A DNA stretch of 18,720 nt from contig CANQGC010000022.1 in NCBI GenBank assembly GCA_947600345.1, positions 1 through 18,720 of the forward strand, given 5' to 3'. This stretch comes from an uncultured Clostridia bacterium. Its GTDB lineage: Bacteria > Bacillota > Clostridia > Christensenellales > Aristaeellaceae. Below the pieces are notes generated by a model. It saw only the letters and a list, made by a program, of their open reading frames with translations, made no database searches and had not been told where the DNA came from. Positions 9,001 to 14,940 of this stretch are shown here, one piece after another (within the stretch, counting starts at the first letter, position 1; each line of letters opens with the position of its first letter). Position numbers and translations under genes: made by a program.

Positions 9001-12000
9001 CGCTGAGCTGGTAGATCTCGCCCTCCACCAGATTCAGCGTCGTCCTGCGCAGGCCGGCCAGGCTTCCCGAGCCGACGATGACCACGCTGTGCGCGGCGAA
9101 GACGTCCGGGGCATTCTTGTCGTAGGCCTCGACGGTGAAGCTCGTGCCGGAGCCGGAGCCGCCGATGGTCAGCTCGCCCGTGACCGCGTTCACCGACACG
9201 CCGGCCGGCGCGCCCGCGCCCATGCGGTACTGAAGCTCCGCCATCGTTCCGGGCGCGCAGGCGGCGCTCACACGGGCCCCCGCCTGGTAGGTCGTCACGC
9301 GATTGACAGATTCGGACGAGAATACGATCTCGTCCGCCTCCGGCGCGGGCAGCACGTTCAGCATCACGGCGTTGGAGTACTTCACCACGTCGCCCGACGC
9401 CGCCCGGGCGTACAGGGCACAGATGCCGGCCCGCTTCGCGACGAAGCTTCCGTCCGCGGAGAACTCCACGGCGCCCTCCGGATCGCAGATGAAGCTCATC
9501 GACGCGCCGCCAACCGAGGCAGGCACCGAGAGCCTGGCGCTCATGCCCACGCCCAGCTCCTTCGCGGAAATGGTCAGATCGAAATCCTTGACCACTGTCA
9601 CCGGAAGCTTCGCCTCGGTGCCGTTCTGCGCGGTGATGGTGATGGTCGTATCTCCGGCCTTCAGGCCCTTGACCTCGCCCGCCGCGCTCACGCTGGCGAT
9701 CTTGGGATCGCCGCTGGCGAAGGTATAGCTCGCGCTGGTTCCGGCGTCGAGCATGATCATCCCGCCGTCGCCCGCGTCCTCGCGAATCGTGTAGACTTCA
9801 TCCACGCGCAGCGTGAGGAATCTGGGCTCCAGGGAGATCGAATTCGGACCGGTGACCACCTGAATCCTCTGGCTGGCCGCCTCGACGTCCGTGCCGTCCC
9901 CCTTGTAGTTGAGATACGCGCCGATCGTCGCCACGCCCACGCCCTTCGCCGTGAGCGCGCCGGTGGAAGCGTCCACCGAAAGGACGCCCGGATTGTTCGA
10001 CTGGAAGCTGATCCGCGCGTTCATCTCCTCCCCGATGAACGCCGCGGAGACCTTGCGGCCCACCTCGCCCACGCCGATGCGCAGCGGCGCGTCGAGCGAA
10101 ATGCTGCTCTGCGCGTCCACCACGGTGACCAGGCAGCTGTCCACGCATCCCGTGCCTGCCGTCGTCACCTTGATCGTCGCCTGACCGGCAGCCACGGCCT
10201 CCAGCGCGATGGTATCGCCGCTCTGGTGCAGGCGCACGACGTCCTCATTGCTGCTGGTGGCGGAGTAGCGGGCGTAGGTGCCGGCCGGGAAGCTCACCTT
10301 CAGCGGCTCCGCCTCCATGCCCGCGCCGATGCGCACGCTCCCCCGGCTCAGGCTGATGCTGTCCGCCGCCTTGGAGACCACCACGTCGAGCGTCAGCGGG
10401 GACAGATTGTTGCCGCTGCCCGGCAGGATGCGAAGCTTCATCGTTCCGGGCTTCTTCGCGGTAATCACGCCGTCGCTGGAGACGCTGGCATAGCTGTCGC
10501 CGGAGACGAGCGCATAGGTATACTTCGTCCTGGCATCGCTGGGGCTGACGCGCACGATGCCGTCCGGATCGCCGCCCTCCTCGCCGATGCAGAGGGGATA
10601 GACATCGTTCACGCCCAGGTGCAGGGGATTCATGCCCTCGGCAAACTCGAGCTTTGTCGGATAGCTGACCACGGTGATGGGCTCCGAATCCGCGCTGGCG
10701 TAGCCGTCCGCGCCGGGCGTGGTGGCGGTGGCGGTAATGACGACGCCATCCTCGCCGCTGACGGTATTGGCGGTCAGATTTCCCTCGCTGTCCACCGAGA
10801 TCACGTTCGGATTGCTCGAACGATAGGTAAACTCCGTCTCGGCGACGACGCCATCCACAATGCGCGCGGTGGCCTTGCCGCCGGTCTCGCCGATGCCCAG
10901 CAGCGTCTTGGTCAGTTCGACCTCGATCTCCCCATCGTTGGGGCCGCCCACCAGCTTCACGATGCAGGACGCCGTGGCCCCGCTCGCCGCCTTGGCGACC
11001 AGCGCCAGAACGTCTCCGGCCGCGAACGAGCCCGCCGCCTGCAGCGTCCAGGAGTTTTCGCCGTCGCGAATGATTTCGACCGGCTGCTCCGCATCCTCAT
11101 CCTCCTCCTCGTCGCCGCTGGCGTAGGCGGGGAAGTAGAGCTCGTAGTTCGAATACCCGCCCGAGGGGAAGCTGACGCTGATATCCTCGCTCTCGCCCGG
11201 CTTCAGCGTGATTTCGCTCTTACTCAGCTTGATGGAGGACGCGGCCTTCTCCACGGTCACCTCCAGGAACAGAGGATCGCTCTGCCCCGAGGGACGGATG
11301 GTGATGTTCTCGGTGCCCTTGGCCTTGGCGGTGAGCAGGCCGGTCTCGCTCACGGAGACGACGCTCGCGTTGCTGCTGATGTACGTATACTTCGACACGT
11401 GGGAGCCCGGCGCGGGCACGATGATGCCGTTCACGCCGTCCGAGATCTGGTAGGTCTCGCCCACGCCCATCCGGAGCGTTCCGAAGCGCAAATTGACGTA
11501 CGCCGGCGCGGTTGCCACGGAGACGGTGCACTCCGCGGGCGCCGCCCCGTCGGCGCGAACGACGATGGTGGCGGTGCCGATATTCAGCGGCGTCAGCGCG
11601 CCCGTCTTCTCATCCACGCGGACGATCTCGCTGCCCTCGGTGACCTCATAGTGGAGGTCGCAGGGAATCTCCACATCCCCGGCGTAGGCCCTCGCGACGA
11701 CCTTTCCATCATCCTCGTCCAGCGCGATAGTGATCTCCGATTCCTCGATCTCGATGGAGACGGGATCCCGCACCACGCGAACAAAGCAAGTGTCGATCAG
11801 GCCGTTGCCCGTGCGCAGCGTGACCGTGGTCTCGCCCGCGGCGATGGCGGTCACCTTTCCGGTTTGATCCAGCTCGACCACGCCCTCCGGCTCACAGCTG
11901 AGCGTAAACGCGCTGTAGCCGCCGTCGGGGAAGGTCACGTCCAGTCCGGCGGTCATGCCCAGGCCGAGCGTCATGCTGTCGCGCATCGAAACGCTCTTGG

Positions 12001-13261
12001 CGTTGGCCTGAACGACCACCGTCAGATCCGCGTGCGCGCCGCTGTTCATCTCCGTTATGGCAACGGTCGCGGTGCCGGCCCTGGCGGCGAACACCGTGCC
12101 GGCTTCGGATACGGACACGCAGTCGCCCTCGGTCACGGCAAAGCCCAGCCGGACGCGCGCGCCCTCGTCCGCGGCGCAGCTCACGAAGCCCGTGCCCACG
12201 AGATCGCAACTCTCGCCCACGCCCAGGTTCAGCGTGTCGCTCTTCAGCGACACCACCGGCTGCGCCGCGAAGGCCACAGCGCCCACGGACAGGCCGATAT
12301 CGTCAATTTCGTCCTCCGCCGCTTCGCCTTCGCCGTCCCCGGCTTCGGGCGCGACGTCCTCCAGCTGGAGTATCGGGTCCTCCAGCGGCAGCGGCATCGT
12401 GGAGATTTCATCCTCCGGCAGCGCGATCACCGGATGCGCCTCGCCTTCCTCCGCCTCATCGTCTTCTTCCGCTTCCACGCCGGGCGCTTCCGCGCGCTCC
12501 TCCTGCGGATAGGCGCAGGAAATCCTCGCCAGCGGGAGTCCGGCGAGCTCCTCGGGGTAGAGCACATCCTCCAGGTCCGCGCAGAACGCTACGAAGGCGG
12601 GAACCTCCGCCTCGGGCTCCATGGGGCGCAGCGCGGCGGCGTCCACCCAGCCGCGATCCATGCCGCGATCGGGACCGGCGTTAAAGAGGATCTCCAGGCG
12701 GTCCGCACCCTTCGCGCTGCGCGCGACGGCGTAGACCACGCCCCTGTTCAGCATAGCCTTGATCTTCGCGCCTTCAGAGGTGTCCGCATAGACGGCCACC
12801 TCGTCCCGGATCACCTCGGCGCATCCGATGGAAAACGCCGGACTCGCGCTCGCGGCGGCGCCGTAGTCTACGGCATCGGCCTCCGGCGCCTGTTCAGCTT
12901 CGATTTCAGCTTCCGTTTCGATATCCGCGTCCTCCGCAGCCTCCGGCTCCGCATCCTCGACCGGCGCATCTTCAGATTCCGACGCTTCGTCCGGCTGCTC
13001 AACGGCGACGTCCGGCGCCTCCGCCTCCTCCGACACGGGGGCCTCCGGTTCGGCGGGTTCCTCCGGCGGAACCTCCACCGCCTCCGGAGCGGCATCCGGC
13101 GCTTCCGCCTCGGGCGCTTCGGCCGCCGGCTCCTCGATCAGCGCCTCCGCAAGCTCCGCCTCCGTGGCGAAGCCATCGCTCAGGCGCAGACCGGCCGGCG
13201 CGGCGGACATCAGCAGCGCCAGACAAATTATAATAGAAAGAACCCTCACCCGCATTTTCAT
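3095..13261 (-). CDS. Giant secreted Ig-like repeat protein with C-terminal caspase-like cysteine peptidase
   Basis: This 3388-residue protein (roughly 0.35 MDa) has no gene name I recognise. In order: signal peptide (1 to about 31); acidic Ala/Glu/Pro-rich region (about 32-140); SH3-like domain (about 145-213); second acidic stretch (about 256-322); about 24 BIG2-type Ig-like domains in A-B-C order (335-2525); about six divergent Ig-like domains (2526-3094); and a clan CD peptidase (about 3096-3350) with His3174 (VAHGHMG) and Cys3226 (LDSCNSG). No LPXTG motif, SLH repeat, lipobox or C-terminal membrane segment is visible, so it may be released or held non-covalently. The ATG at 13259-13261 is chosen because it gives the signal peptide and has GGGAGGG 7 nt upstream. 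A promoter and a terminator of its own suggest a monocistronic unit. BIG2 domains usually extend surface proteins. A role in adhesion or in processing surface or host proteins is inference, and the substrate is unknown. Confidence 0.95.
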   Translation of the reverse strand: MKMRVRVLSIIICLALLMSAAPAGLRLSDGFATEAELAEALIEEPAAEAPEAEAPDAAPEAVEVPPEEPAEPEAPVSEEAEAPDVAVEQPDEASESEDAPVEDAEPEAAEDADIETEAEIEAEQAPEADAVDYGAAASASPAFSIGCAEVIRDEVAVYADTSEGAKIKAMLNRGVVYAVARSAKGADRLEILFNAGPDRGMDRGWVDAAALRPMEPEAEVPAFVAFCADLEDVLYPEELAGLPLARISCAYPQEERAEAPGVEAEEDDEAEEGEAHPVIALPEDEISTMPLPLEDPILQLEDVAPEAGDGEGEAAEDEIDDIGLSVGAVAFAAQPVVSLKSDTLNLGVGESCDLVGTGFVSCAADEGARVRLGFAVTEGDCVSVSEAGTVFAARAGTATVAITEMNSGAHADLTVVVQANAKSVSMRDSMTLGLGMTAGLDVTFPDGGYSAFTLSCEPEGVVELDQTGKVTAIAAGETTVTLRTGNGLIDTCFVRVVRDPVSIEIEESEITIALDEDDGKVVARAYAGDVEIPCDLHYEVTEGSEIVRVDEKTGALTPLNIGTATIVVRADGAAPAECTVSVATAPAYVNLRFGTLRMGVGETYQISDGVNGIIVPAPGSHVSKYTYISSNASVVSVSETGLLTAKAKGTENITIRPSGQSDPLFLEVTVEKAASSIKLSKSEITLKPGESEDISVSFPSGGYSNYELYFPAYASGDEEEDEDAEQPVEIIRDGENSWTLQAAGSFAAGDVLALVAKAASGATASCIVKLVGGPNDGEIEVELTKTLLGIGETGGKATARIVDGVVAETEFTYRSSNPNVISVDSEGNLTANTVSGEDGVVITATATTPGADGYASADSEPITVVSYPTKLEFAEGMNPLHLGVNDVYPLCIGEEGGDPDGIVRVSPSDARTKYTYALVSGDSYASVSSDGVITAKKPGTMKLRILPGSGNNLSPLTLDVVVSKAADSISLSRGSVRIGAGMEAEPLKVSFPAGTYARYSATSSNEDVVRLHQSGDTIALEAVAAGQATIKVTTAGTGCVDSCLVTVVDAQSSISLDAPLRIGVGEVGRKVSAAFIGEEMNARISFQSNNPGVLSVDASTGALTAKGVGVATIGAYLNYKGDGTDVEAASQRIQVVTGPNSISLEPRFLTLRVDEVYTIREDAGDGGMIMLDAGTSASYTFASGDPKIASVSAAGEVKGLKAGDTTITITAQNGTEAKLPVTVVKDFDLTISAKELGVGMSARLSVPASVGGASMSFICDPEGAVEFSADGSFVAKRAGICALYARAASGDVVKYSNAVMLNVLPAPEADEIVFSSESVNRVTTYQAGARVSAACAPGTMAELQYRMGAGAPAGVSVNAVTGELTIGGSGSGTSFTVEAYDKNAPDVFAAHSVVIVGSGSLAGLRRTTLNLVEGEIYQLSDGPDGIIQLDRDNATGSYKFKTSKKAVATVSEYGLITAKKAGTAKIRITDKSDSKNYKDLTVKVAKKADSVSLSPAALVLGLGMTGELTPSSGTLALSSSNEEVATVDALGSVRALSIGETTITATDPATGNSDTTHVRVVERPLCVEAALDTIVMGKGEKNMKVSAEIVPAGGSEPAGTIEYRLVDEDDKRFVTVNQTTGALTAKRVTGENGPIRVRAYVKEYETLYADVDVEVVKKTSVSLTTKTIKLSVGNTYQLRDYIPEEEDEEESYALDDEDEETPGIIKLSPEEARDNTTFSYKSSKSSVASVSAEGLITAKATGTAKITISTQSNRKATLTVQVLDRPTSISLNNTNLELSEGMESTLKVVFPGKTFDSYSFSSEDEEVASVDAASGKVTAAGAGETIITARTANGLVAYCRVAVLPVTSEIQLFLQRGGETIDLSDAGDLTLGVGEKNLKLIAEPEEGTSGKFLFKISEDSPKGKLSVNKTTGALSVKKTTDDEPVEVIAYEANHEDEIEAAVSVEILKKPAKKANLTLSPSAIKLGVGESFQITEDGEDGEGVIHMADGYAASYSFKSSDTKVASVSSTGLITAKGTGSAKVRVSTQNSSVYRDLTVTVAKKAGSVQIPPTLTLGSGMETTITPSFTAASGDGSAFGFMEVEVAGGSGRLDASVNAANGKITLSAGTVTEKTSATLIVRLPSTGLSDTCSVTLLPAPKSGEVEFDYENMPAAVRENGRWIIRVGQGEKGVTLAAKCTVDAMSGFTYSAASLGGSGLTVNATTGALSVSKSAKGSYSVTATSVSNPGATATGTVEIVSGPTAVYFHTAENPMASSYTLLMGVGEKYQISEYRKNLVTGEESGILVLSPEASSASFTFAASAKSNQTAATKVLSVDKNSGLITANQEGTAYIKVTTQNSKTCLLTVNVVTKPDSVELVPDEREVGENSSGRVSVKFTPANSSSQVLSYVSSDPSLLRMGEGGFFETGTLHQNGVAESVTITATTSSGHVAYATIRVLPHPAEVRFAQESYEVSEGMTIATAPGPFPAGQKAQRFSYRSENPETATIDSVTGEVTGVREGEATITITANPGTDYSVQGTATVRVLPAPARLSYEGMGLPDVLRIAKDDLVRIPQPVAYSASGSVVTANYKYALVSNSDKSYLSIEGDSMKGIKALPEKNSDIGVRVSVYNNDRVYIDLKVRVYDETPGDVEIYFEGRKVNGATIPMYVNAAHATDSIALTAQVSGTNVNYGGLTFSSSKPELARVDANGLVTVACGADGKAPSGTAKIYAEAGSMLAECTIQVGELCENPELRAQSLQMQEGDKEKIDIGYTPSNSGMRLLYASGDSKVVTVDSEGNITAVSGGETKITVTGQYGWSGELSVSVLYDPDDIRLPVRKLYMNSGDTLEITPELSRKGIELAKVNTYTRANSSYPGVVRVEESAAADQQSGRPASYTLTAVTKGSASVTFATHDGKLQAVCEIEVDKANAKSGFGWDSSLDLYMIVGDTASLEYGLTTEAYNLNDFRVEVAPQSAALAQMQPDGRSVTALEKGTATLQLTAGGEVMDSVQIQIIDPVAPKLWYGPELKDPVRSKQQLEVGIEGVDPGNHTIRIERLPAPKYDEYCVLLGTFSVTIDDPSILDFDATTDRIHTKEICGTTTVTVESFGSAPVVVEVTVTEATVYRALLISEYDQRNGNLPFTGMNVQNMEKALKRSDINGKTYDTKVLRDPYESDIKSAIKTFFADTKENDISVLYIVAHGHMGSGSHAGEYCFSLGEYTTSKASTYVTDTELMNWIQTYIQGRVILVLDSCNSGAFISHQRGVGLYDTGNIAVITAQVADKPASFYVGSYKDVETYEFFTRAFHIGLGYQTNRGSGDDWNNAGNADANGDGMISIQEIYDHTRQMTINMVSKYCWGTYFNADSKYGFKAPHLTSAALAYEWLTETKKAGGKGQDPQSYIPSAMKDLAFFGLPS
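3182..3976 (-). other. Caspase/legumain-like (clan CD) peptidase domain of the giant protein
   Basis: Residues about 3096-3360 start with the clan CD first strand (VYRALLISEYD) and a helix-forming NVQNMEKALKR. The catalytic dyad is His3174 in LYIVAHGHMG and Cys3226 in VILVLDSCNSGAF, each at the end of a hydrophobic strand as in caspases, metacaspases, legumain and gingipain-type enzymes. Both dyad residues are present, so activity is expected. It could belong to family C13 or C14; the motifs alone do not decide. It is the C-terminal domain, followed only by a short tail without an anchor. Confidence 0.85.
3326..3361 (-). other. EF-hand-type calcium loop inside the peptidase domain
   Basis: Residues 3301-3312 read DANGDGMISIQE, a full 12-residue EF-hand loop with Asp, Asn, Asp, Ser and Glu at positions 1, 3, 5, 9 and 12. 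It lies 75 residues after the catalytic cysteine and before a predicted helix (IYDHTRQM). Calcium binding is a good inference from the motif. Calcium dependence of the peptidase is speculation by analogy with calcium-activated clan CD enzymes. Confidence 0.65.
3980..5686 (-). other. Divergent Ig-like domains between the triplet array and the peptidase
   Basis: Residues about 2526-3094 hold roughly six beta-rich units, about 2526-2624, 2625-2722, 2723-2804, 2805-2902, 2905-2990 and 2991-3094. Several keep the BIG2 hallmark of a valine/aspartate strand, a Gly-x-(I/V)-T-A turn and a GTA or GET strand, for example VVTVDSEGNITAVSGGETKI near 2766-2785. They do not follow the A-B-C order, and the first and last are only weakly Ig-like. 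They may form a rigid neck or a prodomain next to the peptidase. Confidence 0.65.
5687..12259 (-). repeat. Array of BIG2-type Ig-like domains in A-B-C triplets
   Basis: Domains of about 75-110 residues run from 335 to 2525. A-type units start near residues 335, 587, 869, 1140, 1400, 1658, 1953 and 2240 and carry LGVGExYQI, a GII/GIV loop and GLITAK. B-type units follow each A (near 421, 674, 967, 1227, 1489, 1767, 2044 and 2351), often with LGxGM, FPxGxY and GETTIT. C-type units follow each B (near 500, 775, 1051, 1307, 1565, 1847 and 2138), with GVGEKxxK and TGALT. After B8 the next unit (2438-2525) is B-like (SEGM, GEVTGV), so there are seven full triplets plus an A-B-B end. Copies 1 and 4 are the most diverged in their A units. 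Confidence 0.8.
12623..12829 (-). other. SH3-like (SH3b) domain of the giant protein
   Basis: Residues about 145-213 follow the bacterial SH3 pattern: a short strand with VYADTSEGAKIKAML, a basic strand (VVYAVARS), then RLEILF and the closing GWVDAAAL. Such domains often bind cell-wall peptides or glycans, so it could hold the protein at the envelope. The assignment is by pattern only and the central hairpin is diverged. Confidence 0.55.
13169..13261 (-). other. Sec signal peptide of the giant protein
   Basis: Residues 1 to about 31 have a basic n-region (MKMRVRV), a hydrophobic core (LSIIICLALLMSA) and small residues before a likely cleavage near DGFA at 29-32 or SAA at 19-21. Cys13 is not in a lipobox, so a lipoprotein is unlikely. 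The exact cleavage site cannot be fixed by eye. Confidence 0.8.
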
Positions 13262-13268
13262 ACCGTTT

Positions 13269-13275
13269 CCCTCCC
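13269..13275 (-). promoter_or_regulatory. Ribosome binding site of the giant gene
   Basis: GGGAGGG on the minus strand ends 7 nt before the ATG at 13259-13261. It fixes this start over the in-frame ATG at codon 3, which would sit 13 nt from it. Confidence 0.75.
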
Positions 13276-13350
13276 GTGCAAGCGTGCGAAAACCTCAGCA
13301 AGCGGTGCATACTTCAGGATATATTCCAAACACAATGCCATACCGCATCC

Positions 13351-13379
13351 AGTATACACCTTTTCTTATTATTTGTACA
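13351..13379 (-). promoter_or_regulatory. Putative sigma-A promoter of the giant gene
   Basis: Minus-strand TGTACA (13374-13379), a 17-bp spacer and TATACT (13351-13356) lie in an AT-rich stretch between the gltD terminator and the giant gene. Predicted start is near 13344, giving a leader of about 80 nt. Other AT-rich hexamers occur upstream (13380-13410), so the exact promoter is uncertain. Confidence 0.45.
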
Positions 13380-13441
13380 GTACTTCTTAACAGATTTAAG
13401 ATATTTTAACTTCAAAACGGAGGTTTTCTTCCTTATACTAA

Positions 13442-13481
13442 GACGCTGGAGGCCGTCAAAATGTCAACGGCTTCCAGCGTC
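13442..13481 (-). terminator. Hairpin terminator after gltD
   Basis: GACGCTGGA (13442-13450) pairs perfectly with TCCAGCGTC (13473-13481), and the stem continues inward through one mismatch (A-C in minus-strand RNA) and four more pairs to a 12-nt loop. It lies 36 nt beyond the gltD stop codon. The tail after it on the minus strand is AT-rich (TTAGTATAAGG) but not a clean U tract, and the plus-strand side is equally AT-rich, so it might act on both strands. Confidence 0.6.
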
Positions 13482-13517
13482 ATTCAAAATTTTAACAAAT
13501 ATGTATAAACTTCGATC

Positions 13518-14936
13518 TCAGAGCGGACTGCTGCCCATCAGGTATTCGTCCACTTCCTTTGCGGCGGCCTTGCCGTCGGCGATGGCGCGCACCACCAGCG
13601 ACTGGCCCGTGCGGAAGTCCCCGGCGGTGAACAGCTTGCCGCCGATGTGGTGGCTTCCGTTCTCGGTGGCGGCGCTGCCCCGGGGCGTCAGCGCCAGGTC
13701 GAACGCCTCCACGTTCTTCGCGTCGCAGCCCAGGAAGCCCGCGGCGATCAGCAGCAGCTCGCAGGGCAGAACCCTCTCCGTGCCCTCCACGGGCTCGAAG
13801 CGCCCCTGGGGCGTGCGCGCCACGCTGGCAATCTCCACCTGGGCGAGCCTGCCGTCCGGGCCGGGAATGCAGCGCTTGACGGTGGTCAGGAACAGCCTGG
13901 GGTCGCTCCCCTGCCGCTCGGCCGCCTCGAGCTGGCCGTAGTCGGTGCGCAACGTGCGCGGCCACTCGGGCCAGGGGTTGTCCGGCGTGCGCTCGGTGGG
14001 CGCGGCGGGCATCAGCTCCAGCTCGGTGACGTCCACGCAGCCCTGGCGCAGCACGGTGCCCACGCAGTCGTTGCCGGTGTCGCCGCCGCCCACCACGATC
14101 ACGTGCTTGCCCTTCGCGTCGATGGCGGGCGCCTCGCCGCTCATCACGGACTTCGTGGCGGAGGTCAGGTATTCCACCGCGAAGTGCACGCCGGGCGTGT
14201 CGTCGCCGGGCACGTTCAGCCCGCGCGGCTTGCCCGCGCCGCCGCAGAGCACGGCGGCGTCATAGTTGTCGACAATCTCCCTCGTGGCGGCGGTGTTGGT
14301 GACGAAGCTCACGCCCTCCGCCTCCATCAGCCTGATCCTGCGCGCCACGATCTCCTTGGGCAGCTTCATGTTCGGTATGCCGTACTGCAGCAGTCCGCCG
14401 GGCCGGTCGTTGCGCTCGTAGACGGTCACGCTGTGGCCGCGCCGGTTGAGCAGATCGGCCACCGCCAGTCCGCTGGGGCCGGAGCCCACCACCGCCACGC
14501 GCTTGCCGGTGCGCACGCTGGGAATCCTCGGCTGCACCAGACCGCGCCGGAAGCCCTCCTCGATCAGGTAGAGCTCATCGTCGCGCGTGGTCACGCTGCC
14601 GCGCTCGGCCAGCATGCAGGCCTTCTCGCACAGCGCCGGGCAGACGCGGCCGGTGAACTCCGGGAAGCTCGCCGTCTTGGTCAGCCGCAGGATTGCCTGC
14701 TCGATCTCGCCCCGGTAGAGCAGATCGTTCCACTCGGGGATCAGGTTGTGCAGCGGACAGCCGTAGTTGGACTGGCAGTAGGGCACGCCGCAGTTCATGC
14801 AGCGCGCGGCCTGCTCGGCCCGCTGTTCATTCGTCAGCGACGTGTGCAGATATTCGAAGTCGCGGCTGCGCTCCGCCTCCGGGCGGAAGGGCTCCTCGAG
14901 CCGCTCGTATTCCAGAAATCCCGTCTGCTTGCCCAT
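13518..14936 (-). CDS. gltD: Glutamate synthase [NADPH] small (beta) subunit
   Basis: GltD, 472 residues, oxidises NADPH on its FAD and passes electrons through iron-sulfur clusters to GltB, which makes glutamate from 2-oxoglutarate and glutamine. The N-terminal cluster region has Cys46, Cys49, Cys54 and Cys60 (CMNCGVPYC...GC) and Cys99, Cys103 and Cys107. The FAD dinucleotide fold has GSGPSG at 151-156, the NADPH fold has GGGDTG at 283-288, and the closing FAD motif TAGDFRTGQSLVVRAI is at 437-452. Length is typical of the family. The ATG (14934-14936) begins MGKQTGFLEYER, the usual start, 4 nt after the gltB stop. The same fold occurs in related oxidoreductases, but adjacency to gltB settles the identity. 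A hairpin terminator follows. Cytoplasmic. Confidence 0.97.
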   Translation of the reverse strand: MGKQTGFLEYERLEEPFRPEAERSRDFEYLHTSLTNEQRAEQAARCMNCGVPYCQSNYGCPLHNLIPEWNDLLYRGEIEQAILRLTKTASFPEFTGRVCPALCEKACMLAERGSVTTRDDELYLIEEGFRRGLVQPRIPSVRTGKRVAVVGSGPSGLAVADLLNRRGHSVTVYERNDRPGGLLQYGIPNMKLPKEIVARRIRLMEAEGVSFVTNTAATREIVDNYDAAVLCGGAGKPRGLNVPGDDTPGVHFAVEYLTSATKSVMSGEAPAIDAKGKHVIVVGGGDTGNDCVGTVLRQGCVDVTELELMPAAPTERTPDNPWPEWPRTLRTDYGQLEAAERQGSDPRLFLTTVKRCIPGPDGRLAQVEIASVARTPQGRFEPVEGTERVLPCELLLIAAGFLGCDAKNVEAFDLALTPRGSAATENGSHHIGGKLFTAGDFRTGQSLVVRAIADGKAAAKEVDEYLMGSSPL

Positions 14937-14940
14937 GCCG

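Noticed and set aside
5687..12259. CRISPR-like or satellite repeat
   Set aside because: The periodicity is in-frame protein domain repetition with diverged DNA between copies; there are no regular spacers.
13217..13261. Lipoprotein signal (Cys13) in the giant protein
   Set aside because: The residues before Cys13 are Ile-Ile-Ile, without the small residue required at -1 of a lipobox.
3008..13390. A 3460-codon open frame on the plus strand
   Set aside because: It is the exact codon-phase complement of the giant minus-strand gene and is open only because that gene lacks TTA, CTA and TCA. Its translation is Arg/His/Ala/Gly-rich with no domain, and the minus frame has a signal peptide, repeats and peptidase motifs.
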